A DNA stretch of 64,000 bases from Oscillospiraceae bacterium (GTDB lineage Bacteria > Bacillota > Clostridia > Oscillospirales > Oscillospiraceae): NCBI GenBank assembly GCA_016295225.1, contig JAEDLP010000001.1:11765-75764 (forward strand), written 5' to 3'. Of the stretch, positions 33,744-42,585 are shown in pieces. The position numbers and the translations under genes were made by a program. The notes beneath the pieces are model-generated. The model was not told where the DNA came from and ran no database searches. It was given only the letters and a program-made list of their open reading frames with translations. How positions within the stretch are numbered: position 1 is the stretch's first letter; every line of letters begins with the position of its first letter.

Positions 33744-34301
33744 ATGTCACTGACTTACAACGAAGCCTTGGACCTGCTGAAGGAGTATAACGAGGGCGAC
33801 TTTCATTTGAAGCACGCCTATGTGGTCTCCGACGTTATGGGCTGGTTTGCGGAAAAGCTGGGTTACGGCGAGGAGAAGGAGTTCTGGACCGTGGTGGGCC
33901 TGCTCCATGACCTGGACTTTGAGCAGTACCCCGACCAGCATTGTATCAAATCCCAGGAGATCATGCGGGAGCGGGGGCTGGAGGAGCGGCTCATCCGCGC
34001 CACCGCCAGCCATGGCTATGGCATCACTGTGGACATTGCGCCCCAGCACCAGATGGAGAAGGTTCTGTTCGCCACCGATGAGCTCACCGGCCTCATCGGC
34101 GCGGCCGCCATCATGCGCCCCTCCAAGAGCGTGGATGACCTGGAAGTGAAGTCCGTGAAGAAGAAGTACAAGGACAAAAAGTTTGCTGCCGGATGCTCCC
34201 GGGAGATCATCCAGAATGGGGCCGACATGCTGGGCTGGACTCTGGAGGAGCTGATCGGCCAGACCATCGAGGCCATGCGTGCCAGCGCTCACGTGGACTG
34301 A
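33744..34301 (+). CDS. HD domain phosphohydrolase-like protein
   Basis: 185 residues with a compact HD domain. HLKHAYVVSDVM supplies the first His, VGLLHDLDFEQ the HD pair (near 52-53), and ATASHGYGI a further His. A downstream Asp in ATDELTGLIG completes the usual H..HD..H..D metal set. Such proteins are metal-dependent phosphohydrolases, often acting on nucleotides. The specific substrate is unknown. It is the last gene of the CoA-transferase/NudC/NudC operon, 19 bases after copy 2, and precedes a terminator. Nucleotide chemistry is a shared theme with the Nudix neighbours. That link is an inference. Confidence 0.85.
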   Translation: MSLTYNEALDLLKEYNEGDFHLKHAYVVSDVMGWFAEKLGYGEEKEFWTVVGLLHDLDFEQYPDQHCIKSQEIMRERGLEERLIRATASHGYGITVDIAPQHQMEKVLFATDELTGLIGAAAIMRPSKSVDDLEVKSVKKKYKDKKFAAGCSREIIQNGADMLGWTLEELIGQTIEAMRASAHVD

Positions 34302-34320
34302 AAAAGGAATCAAAAAGAGA

Positions 34321-34351
34321 CCCTGCTGTGCATGTTCGCAGCAGGGTTTTT
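34321..34351 (+). terminator. Terminator of the CoA-transferase/NudC operon
   Basis: CCCTGCTG pairs with CAGCAGGG around a 10-base loop, followed by five T. Confidence 0.85.
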
Positions 34352-34699
34352 GCATGGCTTGCTCAGAGGGAAAACAGGGGAAAAGGAAGAAGTCCGTGAC
34401 AGGTGGAGAAATGTCCTGGTAAAACCGGTTTGAACCCTTTGCAGAGGGGAAAAAGTCTGTTGTTTAATTGCACAAAGAATCAAACTATATTTTGTTTGGT
34501 TTTTCCTCCTTGGTACTATTCCAAGATTCTGACAGGTTTTGTGAAGGAAGTTTGGACAGAACTTTCATTTACAAAACGACCTAGGAAATGGTAGGATTAT
34601 GCCAATACAATTTCATTGGTTAAAGAACCATGGGATGAATATAGAGGAAGCCGGCGAAAGGGCGATAGGCCCTGCGCTCCGGACCAAGGAGGAAGAACT
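34352..34699 (+). other. Long upstream region and leader of the PFOR gene
   Basis: No gene is seen in these 348 bases. A possible promoter is TTGTTT, 16 bases, TACTAT, around 34493-34521. Another TATATT lies nearby and neither is strong. Close to the start codon, a GC-rich hairpin (CCGG...GGGC-GATA-GGCCC...CCGG, about 34649-34683) lies just ahead of the AAGGAGG ribosome-binding site. It could affect translation. Confidence 0.4.
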
Positions 34700-37600
34700 A
34701 TGGCAAGAAAGCAAAAGACGATGGATGGCAACACCGCGGCGGCCCACGTGGCCTATGCCTTTACAGAAGTTGCAGCCATTTACCCCATCACCCCCTCTTC
34801 CGTCATGGCGGAGCTGGCAGACAAGTGGTCTGCTGAGGGACGTAAGAATATGTTTGGTCAGCCTGTCAAGGTCTCTGTCATGCAGTCTGAGGGCGGCGCC
34901 GCCGGCGCGGTCCACGGCTCCCTCACCGCCGGCGCTCTGACCACCACCTTCACGGCATCCCAGGGCCTGCTGCTGATGATCCCCAATATGTACAAGATCG
35001 CCGGAAGCCTGCTGCCCAGCGTGACCCACGTGTCCGCCCGTGCGCTGGCCACCCACGCTCTGTCCATCTTCGGCGACCACTCCGACGTCATGTCCTGCCG
35101 TTCCACCGGCTACGCCATGCTGTGCAGCGCCAACCCCCAGGAGGTCATGGATCTGGGCGCTGTGGCCCACCTGGCCACCATCAGCGGCCGCGTGCCCTTC
35201 CTGCACTTCTTCGACGGCTTCCGCACCTCCCACGAGATCCGCAAGGTGGAGATGTGGGACTATGAGGACCTGAAGGAAATGGTGGACATGGACGCCCTGA
35301 ACGCCTTCCGCGCCCGGGCCCTGAATCCCGAGCATCCCGTCCTCCGCGGCTCCGCCCAGAATCCCGACATCTTCTTCCAGGTTAACGAGACCCGCAACCA
35401 GTTCTATGACGCTCTGCCTGCCGTGGTGGAGGAGAACATGGCCAAGGTCAACCAGCGCCTGGGTACCAATTATCAGCTCTTCAACTACTACGGCGCACCC
35501 GACGCCGAGACCGTTATGGTGGCCATGGGCTCCGTCTGCGACGCAGCGGAGGAAGTGGTGGACTACATGAACGGCAAGGGGGAGAAGGTCGGCCTCATCA
35601 AGGTCCGCCTGTACCGTCCCTTCGTGACCGACCGTTTCGTGGCCGCAATTCCCGCCACCGCAAAGAACATCGTGGTCATGGACCGATGCAAGGAACCCTC
35701 CGCCATCGGCGAGCCCCTCTACCAGGATGTGGTCACCGCCCTGGCCTCCAGCGACCGGGCCGGACTCCGGGTGGTGGGCGGCCGCTACGGCCTGGGCTCC
35801 AAGGACACCACTCCCGGCGGCATCCTGTCCGCCTTCCGCAACGGCCAGAGCGAGAACCCTGTCCGCAGCTTCACCATCAACATCGTGGACGACGTGACCA
35901 ACCGCTCCCTCCCCATCCTGGAGGAGCCCGACGTGGCCGACGAGGGGACCATCGCCTGCAAGTTCTGGGGTCTGGGCGGCGACGGCACCGTGGGCGCCAA
36001 CAAGAACTCCATCAAGATCATCGGTGACAACACCGACATGAAGGTTCAGGCCTATTTCCAGTACGACTCCAAGAAGTCCGGCGGCATCACCATCAGCCAC
36101 CTGCGCTTCGGCAAGAATGAGATCAAGGCCTCCTACTATGTCACCAAGGCCGACTTCGTGGCCTGCCACCTGGCCTCCTACATCGAAAAGTTCGACATTG
36201 TCCAGGATATCAAGCCCGGCGGCACCTTCCTGCTGAACTGCCCCTGGGATCTGGCGGAGCTGGAGGAGCACCTCCCCGCCGCTGCCAAGCGTTACCTGGC
36301 CCGGAACAACATCCGCATGTTCACCTGCGACGCCACCCACAAGGCCATTGAGCTGGGCATGGGCAACCGCTCCAACACCATCCTCCAGGCGGCCTTCTTC
36401 AAGCTGGCCAACGTCATCCCTGTGGAGGACGCCGTCCAGCACATGAAGGACGCCATCGTTAAGAGCTACGGCCACAAGGGCATGGACGTCATTATGATGA
36501 ATTACAACGCCGTGGACGCCGGCGTGGAGAGCATCCGGGAGATTCCCATCCCCATGGGCTGGGCCGACGCCCAGGAGGAAGATGCCGAGGACAACCTGAA
36601 GATCGACCGTCCCGACGTGGCTCAGTACGTGAAGGACGTTATGATTCCCGCCAACGCCATGCGGGGCGACGCCATCCCCGTTTCCAAGCTGATGCCCGGT
36701 GCTGACGGCACTCTGCCCCAGGGTACCGCTGCCTATGAAAAGCGCGGTATCGCAGTCAGTGTTCCTATGTGGGATGAAAACGCCTGCATCCAGTGCAACC
36801 TCTGCTCCTACGTCTGTCCCCATTCCTGCATCCGCCCCGTGGTCATGGACGCCAACGAGGTGGTGGCAGCCCCCAGAGGCACCAAGATGCACGACATGCG
36901 GGGTAAGGGCTGCGAGATTTACGCATTCTCCATGACGGTCTCCGTCATGGACTGCACCGGCTGCGGTTCCTGTGAAGCGGTGTGTCCCGCCGCAACCAAG
37001 GCCCTCACCATGAAGCCCCTGAACACCCAGCTGGGTGAGCAGAAGGTCTTCGACTACGGTATGGAGCAGGTCAGCCGGAAGCAGACCCCCTTTGCAAAGG
37101 AGACCGTGAAGGGCAGCCAGTTTGAGCAGCCTCTCTTCGAGTTCTCCGGGGCCTGTGCCGGCTGCGGCGAGACCCCCTATGTCAAGCTGGTGACCCAGCT
37201 CTTCGGCGATCGGATGTACATCGCAAACGCCACCGGCTGCTCTTCTATCTGGGGCGGCAGCGCACCCTCCACCCCCTATACCGTCAACAAGGACGGCCGG
37301 GGTCCCGCCTGGGAGAACTCCCTCTTCGAGGACGGCGCCGAGTTCGGCTACGGCATGAACCTGGCCGTCAACGCCCGGCAGGCTGCTGCGGCTGATCTGG
37401 CCCGGCAGGTGGCCCAGGATGAGGCAACTCCCGCTGCTGTGGCCCTCACCGCCAAGAAGTGGCTCAACCACCGGAAGGAGACCGAGGGATCCCGCACCAC
37501 CGGTCAGGCTCTGGCTGAGGCTCTGGCCCAGGCCATTTCCTCCGGCACCGCCAACGAGGCACAGCTCAAGGAGCTCTACAATATGCGGGACATGTTCGGC

Positions 37601-38260
37601 CAGAAGTCGGTCTGGGCCTTCGGCGGCGACGGCTGGGCCTACGACATTGGCTACGGCGGCGTGGATCACGTGCTGGCCTCCGGCGAGAACGTGAACATCT
37701 TGGTTCTGGATACCGAGGTCTATTCCAACACCGGCGGTCAGGCCTCCAAGGCCACCAACACCGGCGCTGTGGCCCAGTTCGCGGCAGCGGGCAAGGCCGT
37801 CCAGAAGAAGGATCTGGCAGCCATCGCCATGCAGTACGGCAACGTCTATGTGGCACAGATCGCCATGGGCGCCGATTACAACCAGACCCTCCGCGCCCTC
37901 ATTGAGGCTGAGTCCTATCCCGGCACCTCCATCGTCATTGCCTACGCCCCCTGTATTAACCACGGCATCAAGATGGGCATGAAGAACACCATGCTGGAGA
38001 TGAAGGCCGCCGTTCAGGCTGGCTACTGGCACCTGTTCCGGTTTGACCCTCGCCGGGCCGAGAACGGCAAGAACCCCTTCCAGCTGGATTCTCCCGAACC
38101 CATCATGGACTATCGTCAGTTCCTGGAGGGCGAGGTTCGGTACTCCTCCCTGCAGCTGACCTTCCCCGAACGGGCCCGGGAGCTCTTCGTCAAGTCCGAG
38201 CAGGAGGCCAAGGCCAAGTACCAGCGGCTGGTGGATCTGAGCCGCAGCTGGAACCATTAA
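34700..38260 (+). CDS. nifJ: Pyruvate:ferredoxin (flavodoxin) oxidoreductase
   Basis: 1186 residues, the full length of homodimeric single-chain PFOR. Pyruvate and CoA are converted to acetyl-CoA, CO2 and reduced ferredoxin. Domains in order: domain I with AAAHVAYAFTEVAAIYPITPSS, the gamma/linker domain, and a 2[4Fe-4S] ferredoxin domain with CIQCNLCSYVCPHSC and CTGCGSCEAVCPAATK (about 695-770). Next come CAGCGETPY near 820 and CSSIWGG, which contribute to the proximal cluster. Last is the thiamine-diphosphate segment GGDGWAYDIGYGGVDHVL with NTGGQASKATNTGA. The start at 34700 follows GGAGG by 7 bases. An open frame reaches further upstream without a binding site. This is a central fermentation enzyme. 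Confidence 0.97.
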   Translation: MARKQKTMDGNTAAAHVAYAFTEVAAIYPITPSSVMAELADKWSAEGRKNMFGQPVKVSVMQSEGGAAGAVHGSLTAGALTTTFTASQGLLLMIPNMYKIAGSLLPSVTHVSARALATHALSIFGDHSDVMSCRSTGYAMLCSANPQEVMDLGAVAHLATISGRVPFLHFFDGFRTSHEIRKVEMWDYEDLKEMVDMDALNAFRARALNPEHPVLRGSAQNPDIFFQVNETRNQFYDALPAVVEENMAKVNQRLGTNYQLFNYYGAPDAETVMVAMGSVCDAAEEVVDYMNGKGEKVGLIKVRLYRPFVTDRFVAAIPATAKNIVVMDRCKEPSAIGEPLYQDVVTALASSDRAGLRVVGGRYGLGSKDTTPGGILSAFRNGQSENPVRSFTINIVDDVTNRSLPILEEPDVADEGTIACKFWGLGGDGTVGANKNSIKIIGDNTDMKVQAYFQYDSKKSGGITISHLRFGKNEIKASYYVTKADFVACHLASYIEKFDIVQDIKPGGTFLLNCPWDLAELEEHLPAAAKRYLARNNIRMFTCDATHKAIELGMGNRSNTILQAAFFKLANVIPVEDAVQHMKDAIVKSYGHKGMDVIMMNYNAVDAGVESIREIPIPMGWADAQEEDAEDNLKIDRPDVAQYVKDVMIPANAMRGDAIPVSKLMPGADGTLPQGTAAYEKRGIAVSVPMWDENACIQCNLCSYVCPHSCIRPVVMDANEVVAAPRGTKMHDMRGKGCEIYAFSMTVSVMDCTGCGSCEAVCPAATKALTMKPLNTQLGEQKVFDYGMEQVSRKQTPFAKETVKGSQFEQPLFEFSGACAGCGETPYVKLVTQLFGDRMYIANATGCSSIWGGSAPSTPYTVNKDGRGPAWENSLFEDGAEFGYGMNLAVNARQAAAADLARQVAQDEATPAAVALTAKKWLNHRKETEGSRTTGQALAEALAQAISSGTANEAQLKELYNMRDMFGQKSVWAFGGDGWAYDIGYGGVDHVLASGENVNILVLDTEVYSNTGGQASKATNTGAVAQFAAAGKAVQKKDLAAIAMQYGNVYVAQIAMGADYNQTLRALIEAESYPGTSIVIAYAPCINHGIKMGMKNTMLEMKAAVQAGYWHLFRFDPRRAENGKNPFQLDSPEPIMDYRQFLEGEVRYSSLQLTFPERARELFVKSEQEAKAKYQRLVDLSRSWNH

Positions 38261-38306
38261 ATGGAAAACTCATCATTCCTTCTATATCCATCCTTAGGGA
38301 AAGGAG

Positions 38307-38347
38307 AGACCGGCAGTGCCATTGCCATAGTGGCGCTGCCGGTCTTT
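38307..38347 (+). terminator. Terminator after PFOR
   Basis: AGACCGGCAG pairs with CTGCCGGTCT, with an inner GCCA/TGGC pairing, followed by TT. Confidence 0.75.
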
Positions 38348-38456
38348 CCATGGTAAAAAAGCAAGAGAAACGGGATGGTCCCGGCGGATTTTGGGAAAGC
38401 TAGCAGGGAATACAGCGGGGCGGCCCGATCCGCCCCGGGAATTGAGGTGCTTGACC

Positions 38457-39431
38457 ATGTGTACCGCAGCAGTGTACCAGACGAAAGACCATTATTTTGG
38501 GCGGAACCTGGATCTGGAATACTCCTACCAGGAAAGCGTTACCATCGCCCCGCGCAACTATCCCTTTTCCTTCCGTAAGCTTCCAGAGATGAAGACCCAT
38601 TACGCCATCATCGGCATGGCCTATGTGCTGGAGGGCTACCCCCTCTATTACGACGCCACCAATGAAAAGGGCTTGAGCATGGCGGGTCTGAATTTCCCCG
38701 GCAGCGCGGTCTATTCCCCCTGTCAGGCGGGGAAGGACAATGTGACCACCTTTGAGCTGATCCCCTGGCTCCTGGGCCAGTGCGCCACGGTGGACCAGGC
38801 TCAGAGCCTTTTAGAAAGCGTCAACCTGGCGGACTTGGCCTTCCGGGCGGATCTGCCCCCGGCTCCCCTCCACTGGTTCCTGGCGGATCAGAAACGGTCA
38901 ATCACCGTGGAGGCGGTTCGGGAGGGGCTGAAAATTTACCCCAACCCCGTGGGACTCCTCACCAATGAGCCGCCCTTTCCCTTTCAGATGGCCCACCTGA
39001 GCCACTATATGGGTCTGTCCGCCCAGCAGGTTCAGAACCGGTTTGCCCCCCAGGTGGAGCTGATCCCCTACAGCCGGGGGATGGGGGCCATCGGCCTGCC
39101 GGGGGACCTTTCTTCCGCCTCCCGTTTTGTCAAGGCGGCCTTCACCAAACTCAACAGTGTGTCGGGGGATTCGGAGGAGGAGAGCGTCAGCCAGTTCTTC
39201 CACATCCTGGGCTCTGTGGAACAGCAGCGGGGCACCGTGGAAGTGGGGGAGGGCAAGCTGGTGACCACTGTGTACTCCTCCTGTTGCAATATGGACCGGG
39301 GGATCTACTACTACACCACCTATGAGAATCGACAAATCACGGCTGTGGATCTGCACAAAGAGGATTTGGAGGGCAACACCCTGGTCTCTTACCCTCTTAT
39401 TCAGGAACAACAGATATGCTGTCAGAACTGA
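38457..39431 (+). CDS. bsh: Choloylglycine hydrolase family protein, probable bile salt hydrolase
   Basis: 324 residues of the Ntn-hydrolase C59 family. It starts MCTAAVYQTK, so removal of Met exposes the nucleophile Cys2. Further family positions are visible: Arg16 and Asp19 in FGRNLDLEY, Asn in MAGLNFPG (near 79), Asn in LTNEPPF (near 171) and Arg in DLSSASRFVKAAF (near 224). The SASRF/GMGAIGLPGDLSS context is typical of bile salt hydrolases rather than penicillin V acylases. It hydrolyses the amide of glyco- or tauro-conjugated bile acids. No signal peptide is present. A GC hairpin (38417-38423 with 38430-38436) lies just before GAGGTG. Substrate preference is inferred. Confidence 0.88.
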   Translation: MCTAAVYQTKDHYFGRNLDLEYSYQESVTIAPRNYPFSFRKLPEMKTHYAIIGMAYVLEGYPLYYDATNEKGLSMAGLNFPGSAVYSPCQAGKDNVTTFELIPWLLGQCATVDQAQSLLESVNLADLAFRADLPPAPLHWFLADQKRSITVEAVREGLKIYPNPVGLLTNEPPFPFQMAHLSHYMGLSAQQVQNRFAPQVELIPYSRGMGAIGLPGDLSSASRFVKAAFTKLNSVSGDSEEESVSQFFHILGSVEQQRGTVEVGEGKLVTTVYSSCCNMDRGIYYYTTYENRQITAVDLHKEDLEGNTLVSYPLIQEQQICCQN

Positions 39432-39436
39432 GGGGG

Positions 39437-40327
39437 TTACACCGTCTGGTGCTTTACGGCCAGACAGTAACTGACGTCTTGGGCGGCGGTCATGGGGTGC
39501 TGGGGATTCGCCTGGTTATACGAGGAGAAGAATTGCCGGGTGATCTCCTGGGATTCCAGGTGTTCGTAGATGAGGAAACCGTGATCTGATAAGATTCGCT
39601 CCATCTCCTGATAGGAATAGGCGGCCTGCATGGTTTCCCCGGCCCCGTGGGCAAGCTGGGCCTGCTTTCCGGCCAGGGACGAAGGGTAGTCAAAGACCAG
39701 GGAGCTGCCAGCGGGGATTCGTGTCCTGAGTGCCTCCAAAAGCTGATGAAAGGTGGCCGTCGGGAGGTAATAGAGCAGGCCCAACAGGCTGCAAAAACTT
39801 TGTTTCTCCGGGTCAAAGTTCGGACACTGATCCAGTACGGAGGTCCAGCCGGCATCGGCCAGATCCGTGGGAAGGAAGTGCAGATTGTCCGGCATGGGGA
39901 TTTCTCTGTCCTGAAGCCGCCGGACCTTGTCCCGGATGGTGTCCGGGCGGTCCAGTTCAAAGATCTGTAGGGGGCCAGCCCACGGGGGCTGACGATAGGC
40001 GAAGGTATCGTATCCTGAACCCAGAATGAGATATTGCCCGGCCCCCAGCCCCACGGCTCGTTGGAGAGCTGTCTCCGCAAAGGCGGCCCGCCCCAGAGGG
40101 GTAGGGGCCAGGTGTTGATCCACCACCCGGCGGAGGGGGTCCTCCGAGGGGGAGTCTTCCGGGGAAAAGAAGGCGGCCCCGGCGGTCATGTGCTGGGCAA
40201 TGGCGGTATACTCCTGGTCGGTCAGCATGGCCCGGGCCAGGGGGTCCCGAAAGACTGTCACCGAATTGTGCGCGGCGTGGTAGGCTCTGGAAAATGCGCT
40301 GACCAGGGCGGTCATGGATTGGGTCAT
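39437..40327 (-). CDS. SAM-dependent methyltransferase of the leucine carboxyl methyltransferase family
   Basis: 296 residues. The SAM-binding Rossmann part has YLILGSGYDTFAYR (about 99-112), followed by IFELDRPDTIRDK, the acidic ribose-binding strand. Then comes an LCMT/PPM1/TcmP-like C-terminal part with SLLGLLYYLPTATFHQLLEAL. In bacteria this group includes polyketide O-methyltransferases and many proteins of unknown target. Two adjacent ATGs occur. I prefer 40327, 6 bases after AAAGGAG, because the first ATG (40330) is too close. It converges on the bile salt hydrolase gene with only 5 bases between the stop codons. Substrate is unknown. Confidence 0.85.
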   Translation of the reverse strand: MTQSMTALVSAFSRAYHAAHNSVTVFRDPLARAMLTDQEYTAIAQHMTAGAAFFSPEDSPSEDPLRRVVDQHLAPTPLGRAAFAETALQRAVGLGAGQYLILGSGYDTFAYRQPPWAGPLQIFELDRPDTIRDKVRRLQDREIPMPDNLHFLPTDLADAGWTSVLDQCPNFDPEKQSFCSLLGLLYYLPTATFHQLLEALRTRIPAGSSLVFDYPSSLAGKQAQLAHGAGETMQAAYSYQEMERILSDHGFLIYEHLESQEITRQFFSSYNQANPQHPMTAAQDVSYCLAVKHQTV

Positions 40328-40458
40328 CATAGGCTCCTTTCTGCTGCTCAAAGGTCGGAAAGGACAATGAAATCTCCATGAGCGGCAGGTGGAGATTATG
40401 CCCTGTGCCGTGGCTGCCCCGCAGAGGCGGGCAGCACGACTGGAATCACCTCCCATTC

Positions 40459-40487
40459 TTATTACACCAGAGCCGGGAAAAGGACAA
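40459..40487 (-). promoter_or_regulatory. Promoter of the methyltransferase gene
   Basis: On the minus strand TTGTCC (40482-40487), 17 bases, TAATAA (40459-40464). The leader contains a good GGGAGGTGA followed by a possible 13-codon reading frame (GTG 40437 to TAA 40396) and a GCTGCCC hairpin. Confidence 0.5.
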
Positions 40488-40502
40488 GACTTGATTTTTT
40501 TC

Positions 40503-41630
40503 TCATTTTGTGGTAATATAAGGACAGAAAAAAGGCGTGTTGCAGAGGGAAACCACTGCAGCACGCTCTCTTTTTGCGCTCAAAGGGGCATTCTGCGTAA
40601 AAAGAAGCCGATTTTTGGAGAATGTGGGTATGGCAAAGCCAGCCCCCAGATTCATGGCAACAAACTTAAGCTTCACCCATTTTGTTACCTGGGCCAAGCC
40701 TCTGTATTGCGTATAACGCATAGCGTGCTTTTCCTTGGCGTCAGCAAAGACCCGCTCAATGGTCTCTTTCGGACGCTTATAAGAAGTGGAGAGAACTCTT
40801 CCATCATCAAATACTTTCTTGCAGATGTGAGGGGTCTTGTAAGCGGAGTCGGCAACAACGCTTTCCACGTCGGGAAAGGCTTCTGTTACCTGGTCATACA
40901 CCTCGTCAAAGGCTACGCTGTCATGGACGTTGCCAGGGGTTACCACCGTGGCAAGGACAAATCCGTTCTCGTCGCAGGCTGTATGGGCCTCGTAAGCAAG
41001 CATCTGCTGGTGGCTTCCCTTCACAAACAAGCCGCTGTCCGGGTCGGTCACACTCTTTGTCACGGTGCGGATCTTCGCTTTCTTCCGGCGGGCCAGTTTC
41101 TTTTTGGAGGTATTATCCTTTCGCTTCTTCGGCGCTGCCGGCGGAGCGTCTCGTCATCCTCGTCGAAGGGCTTTTTCCCGTGAGCCTCTCTATCTGCGTT
41201 GATCTCCTCCATCAGTTCCTTTGCATAGTGCTTGGCTGCAGCGGGGACCTCTTCCTTTACCCGTTTCTTGGTATTGGCATTCGCCTTGATATGGGTGCCA
41301 TCAATAAAGACCGCTTTGGCAGACAGATATCCTGCCTCTGCGATTTCTTCCAGGATCCAGCCAAACACCTGATCTACGGTTTCCTCCGTAAACCGGTGGC
41401 GAAAATTATAGCTCACCGTGGAAAAGTGAGGCGTTGCCTCCTGGAGGGTATAGCCCAGAAACCACCCTGGGCCGTCCGTTATCCTCGCTGTACAGAGGCT
41501 CCACCATGTCGTAAAGTCGGTTAAAATCTACTGCCGCATCGATTTTTCTCAGCAAATGGTCTTTAGGCACCAGACTTTCCGTGTCCACCATCTCTATGAT
41601 ACCTCGGTCCAGTTTTCCGCGTTCTAACAT
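40503..41630 (-). pseudogene. Decayed IS1182-like DDE transposase
   Basis: Three minus-strand fragments together spell an IS1182-family transposase. Fragment one (41630 to about 41469) opens MLERGKLDRGIIEMVDTESL. Fragment two (about 41460-41150) has WFLGYTLQEATPHFSTVSYNF, GWILEEIAEAGYLSAKAVF and IDGTHIKANAN, including a catalytic Asp region. Fragment three (to 40503) has VTKSVTDPDSGLFVKG, VESVVADSAYKTPH and KETIERVFADAKEKHAMRYTQ. The breaks are a deletion near 41468 with a frame change, a frameshift near 41150, and a missing block near 40760 where LSTSYKRP joins directly to KETIERVF. Several ligand-bearing segments are lost, so it cannot be active. Confidence 0.88.
40528..40566 (-). terminator. 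Terminator at the distal end of the IS remnant
   Basis: On the minus strand an 11-bp stem (40556-40566 with 40535-40545) is followed by six T. It closes transcription from the decayed transposase. Confidence 0.8.
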
Positions 41631-41739
41631 TTTGCATCACCCTGTTCCAGTTTACACCATACATACAAAAAAGAACAGCTGTTCCTCAACGCCACGTTCT
41701 TATTCACTTTGAGCCTTGCTGGACTTTTTCGACAGACTG

Positions 41740-41769
41740 AACGCACCGTGAGTACAATCACGGTGCGTT
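41740..41769. terminator. Hairpin downstream of proC
   Basis: Perfect 11-bp stem AACGCACCGTG / CACGGTGCGTT with an 8-base loop, 16 bases after the proC stop. There is no long T run on the minus strand, so termination is only probable. Confidence 0.5.
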
Positions 41770-41784
41770 TCAGTATGGTGGAGA

Positions 41785-42585
41785 TCACTTGCCCAAGGCA
41801 GCGTTCTTGTCGCAGGCGGAGATGACCGCGTCCATGAACGCAGCGTGAACGGCCCGCTGTTCCAGGGTGCGGACGCCCTGGATGGTAGAGCCGCCGGGGC
41901 TGCATACATCGTTTTTCAGCTGCGCGGGGTGTTTGCCGGTTTCCAGGACCATCTGAGCGGCGCCCAGCATGGTCTGAGCGGCGTAGCACACCGCGTCAGG
42001 ACGGGGAAGTCCGCAGGCCACGCCGCCGTCGGCGATGGCGTCCAGGACCATATAGACAAAGGCGGGGCCGCAGCCGGAGACGGAAGCGCCCACATCCATC
42101 AGAGACTCCTCGATGTGGTAGAGCTTACCGGCCTTTGCCATGACGTGAAGAAAGCCGTCCAGCATGTCGGAGGTAACGGTTTCGCTGGCCTCATAGAGGA
42201 CCACGCCCTGGCCCACAGCTACAGGGGTGTTGGGCATGATGCGGACCACAGGATAGTCTTTGCCGGCCATCTCCTGAATCTGCGCAATGGTGAGACCTGC
42301 CGCCATGGAGACCAGCACCGGAGCCTCATGGCGGGCTTCCAGGGCGGGGCGAATGGACGCCAGCATGCCGCCCATCAGATGGGGCTTGACGCCCAGGAAA
42401 AGGTAGCGGCTGTTCCGGGCCGCTTCTTCGTTGTCGCCGGCCTGGAAGCCCAGCTCCCGGGCCAGAGCCTGGGCTTTTTCCAGGCTGCGGTCGGCCAGAA
42501 TGCCGTCTTTCAGGGACTGGCTGACTGCATGGGCGATGGCGCCGCCCATGTTGCCGGAGCCAATGAGCCCAAAGGTATATTTCAT
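41785..42585 (-). CDS. proC: Pyrroline-5-carboxylate reductase
   Basis: 266 residues, the normal ProC length. It reduces pyrroline-5-carboxylate to proline with NAD(P)H in the cytoplasm. The N-terminal dinucleotide-binding motif is GLIGSGNMGGAIAHAV (about 5-20). The middle shows VRIMPNTPVAVGQG, and the C-terminal dimerisation domain has SGCGPAFVYMVLDAIADGGV and NDVCSPGGSTIQGVRTLE, the ProC signature. The start at 42585 is supported by AGGAGTGA. Longer upstream frames lack a binding site. It is transcribed divergently from the PatB-like gene, each with its own promoter. Confidence 0.95.
   Translation of the reverse strand: MKYTFGLIGSGNMGGAIAHAVSQSLKDGILADRSLEKAQALARELGFQAGDNEEAARNSRYLFLGVKPHLMGGMLASIRPALEARHEAPVLVSMAAGLTIAQIQEMAGKDYPVVRIMPNTPVAVGQGVVLYEASETVTSDMLDGFLHVMAKAGKLYHIEESLMDVGASVSGCGPAFVYMVLDAIADGGVACGLPRPDAVCYAAQTMLGAAQMVLETGKHPAQLKNDVCSPGGSTIQGVRTLEQRAVHAAFMDAVISACDKNAALGK

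Larger units (their letters stand above)
40490..41735 (-). mobile_element. Remnant of an IS1182-like insertion sequence
   Basis: The transposase pseudogene with its flanks. The ends are approximate. A weakly matching inverted pair may mark them: GGACAGAAAAAAGGCG near 40522-40537 against, on the other strand, TGTCGAAAAAGTCCAG near 41719-41734. Upstream of the transposase start lies a 12-bp palindrome GAACAGCTGTTC. I could not identify a clear target duplication. It sits between the methyltransferase promoter and proC, so it does not disrupt an obvious gene. Confidence 0.6.

Noticed and set aside
34613..38257. A 1214-codon minus-strand frame opposite PFOR
   Set aside because: It is antisense to an unmistakable PFOR and arises from GC-biased third positions.
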